Shown here in pieces: positions 63,775-64,000 of a DNA stretch of 64,000 nt. Position 1 is the stretch's first letter, and each line of letters opens with the position of its first letter. Both the position numbers and the translations under genes were made by a program. The stretch is taken from contig UNRJ01000004.1 in NCBI GenBank assembly GCA_900537125.1, positions 1 through 64,000 on the forward strand. Reading direction: 5' to 3'. The DNA is from Rhodobacteraceae bacterium Alg238-R152 (lineage in GTDB: Bacteria; Pseudomonadota; Alphaproteobacteria; Rhodobacterales; Rhodobacteraceae). The notes under the pieces were generated by a model that did not search any database, was not told where the DNA came from, and saw nothing but the letters and a program-made list of their open reading frames with translations.

Positions 63775-64000
63775 TCAGCTCAAGCGGCTGACAATCACTG
63801 TGACTTCCGGTTTTTTGCCAATCTCATCGCGTGCGGAGTTGCGCACGATGCGACGGATGTCGCCTTCGATCTTATCGTCATCTGACAACGTCTTCTCTTT
63901 GGCGCGACCCAGGAACTGGGTAACATCCGCTTCAAGCACATCAACCAACGGTGCTTGTGATCGGCCTATTTCTGGCAGCCCCATGAGCTCGCACCAGGCG
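63775..64000 (-). CDS. rnj: Ribonuclease J, C-terminal fragment (gene continues off the right edge)
   Basis: The frame is open to the edge of the window; only the C-terminal 74 or so residues are present (ending KKPEVTVIVSRLS). The segment EADVTQFLGRAKEK...IRRIVRNSARDEIGKKPEVTV corresponds to the C-terminal domain of RNase J, which in alphaproteobacteria serves in 5'-3' RNA decay and 16S processing. An internal Met at 63984 is not the start. Confidence 0.78.
   Translation of the reverse strand, partial: AWCELMGLPEIGRSQAPLVDVLEADVTQFLGRAKEKTLSDDDKIEGDIRRIVRNSARDEIGKKPEVTVIVSRLS

Overview
The window looks like chromosomal DNA of a marine alphaproteobacterium of the Roseobacter group (Rhodobacteraceae). 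The basis is family-level recognition: the 16S 5' region, the DUF2849-cysI-cysH-DUF934 sulfur operon under an Lrp-type regulator, a form II CODH-like (coxSLM) operon, a Hint-domain protein, RNase J, and moderately high GC throughout. I see no insertion sequence, prophage, CRISPR array or tRNA gene. Almost all the sequence is dense, operon-structured coding DNA.

Layout. 1-1273: 5' part of a 16S rRNA gene (minus strand), its leader and promoter, a DnaA box, and the first copy of a 44-bp dispersed repeat. 1274-5391: kdtA, then a CHASE-PAS hybrid histidine kinase. 5449-9001: three tandem paralogous M20 amidohydrolases. 9197-13364: dctB-dctD-MFS operon, in which the DctD-like regulator has lost its ATPase and sigma-54 motifs. 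13431-14819: a tryptophanase-family lyase whose residues point to tyrosine phenol-lyase. 15166-15855: an orphan Imm11/DUF1629 gene. 16032-20818: Lrp regulator, assimilatory sulfate/sulfite reduction operon and ferredoxin-NADP reductase. 20895-22307: an Ala/Glu-rich helical protein and infC with an apparent ATA start. 22435-30601: a seven-gene minus-strand operon (coxD, coxE, xdhC-like, molybdopterin-binding, coxS, coxL, coxM). 30807-37: pyrC, pyrE, dnaB, alr and mlaEF continue on the plus strand to 38028. 38352-46003: a PqiA-like protein, radA, cvpA, a membrane-anchored TAXI protein, GlsB, purF, DUF2199, a PilP-like protein and an SDR. 46115-48882: surE-pcm-nlpD, convergent with an AAA+ ATPase (DUF815) and tatABC (48901-51581, minus). 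51769-57026: WYL regulator, orphan ABC ATPase with a sodium symporter, AlkC-like protein, SDR. 57174-64000: Hint protein, prfC, a hypothetical-glycosyltransferase pair, a DEAD-box helicase, fosX, and the 3' end of an RNase J gene.

How the genes work together. The sulfur block reduces APS to sulfite and then to sulfide. The cox block encodes a molybdo-flavoprotein of the CODH/xanthine dehydrogenase family plus its cofactor-maturation proteins. surE, pcm and nlpD concern damage repair and envelope remodelling. tatABC exports folded proteins, which would include cofactor-containing enzymes.

Most notable: a gapless 44-bp repeat in three unrelated intergenic regions (1168, 15950, 35309); the motif-less DctD; the tyrosine phenol-lyase signature; a FosX that matches the known enzyme residue for residue at its active site; two adjacent 18-bp direct repeats just upstream of the WYL regulator; and an intrinsic-terminator-like hairpin inside the gene after purF.
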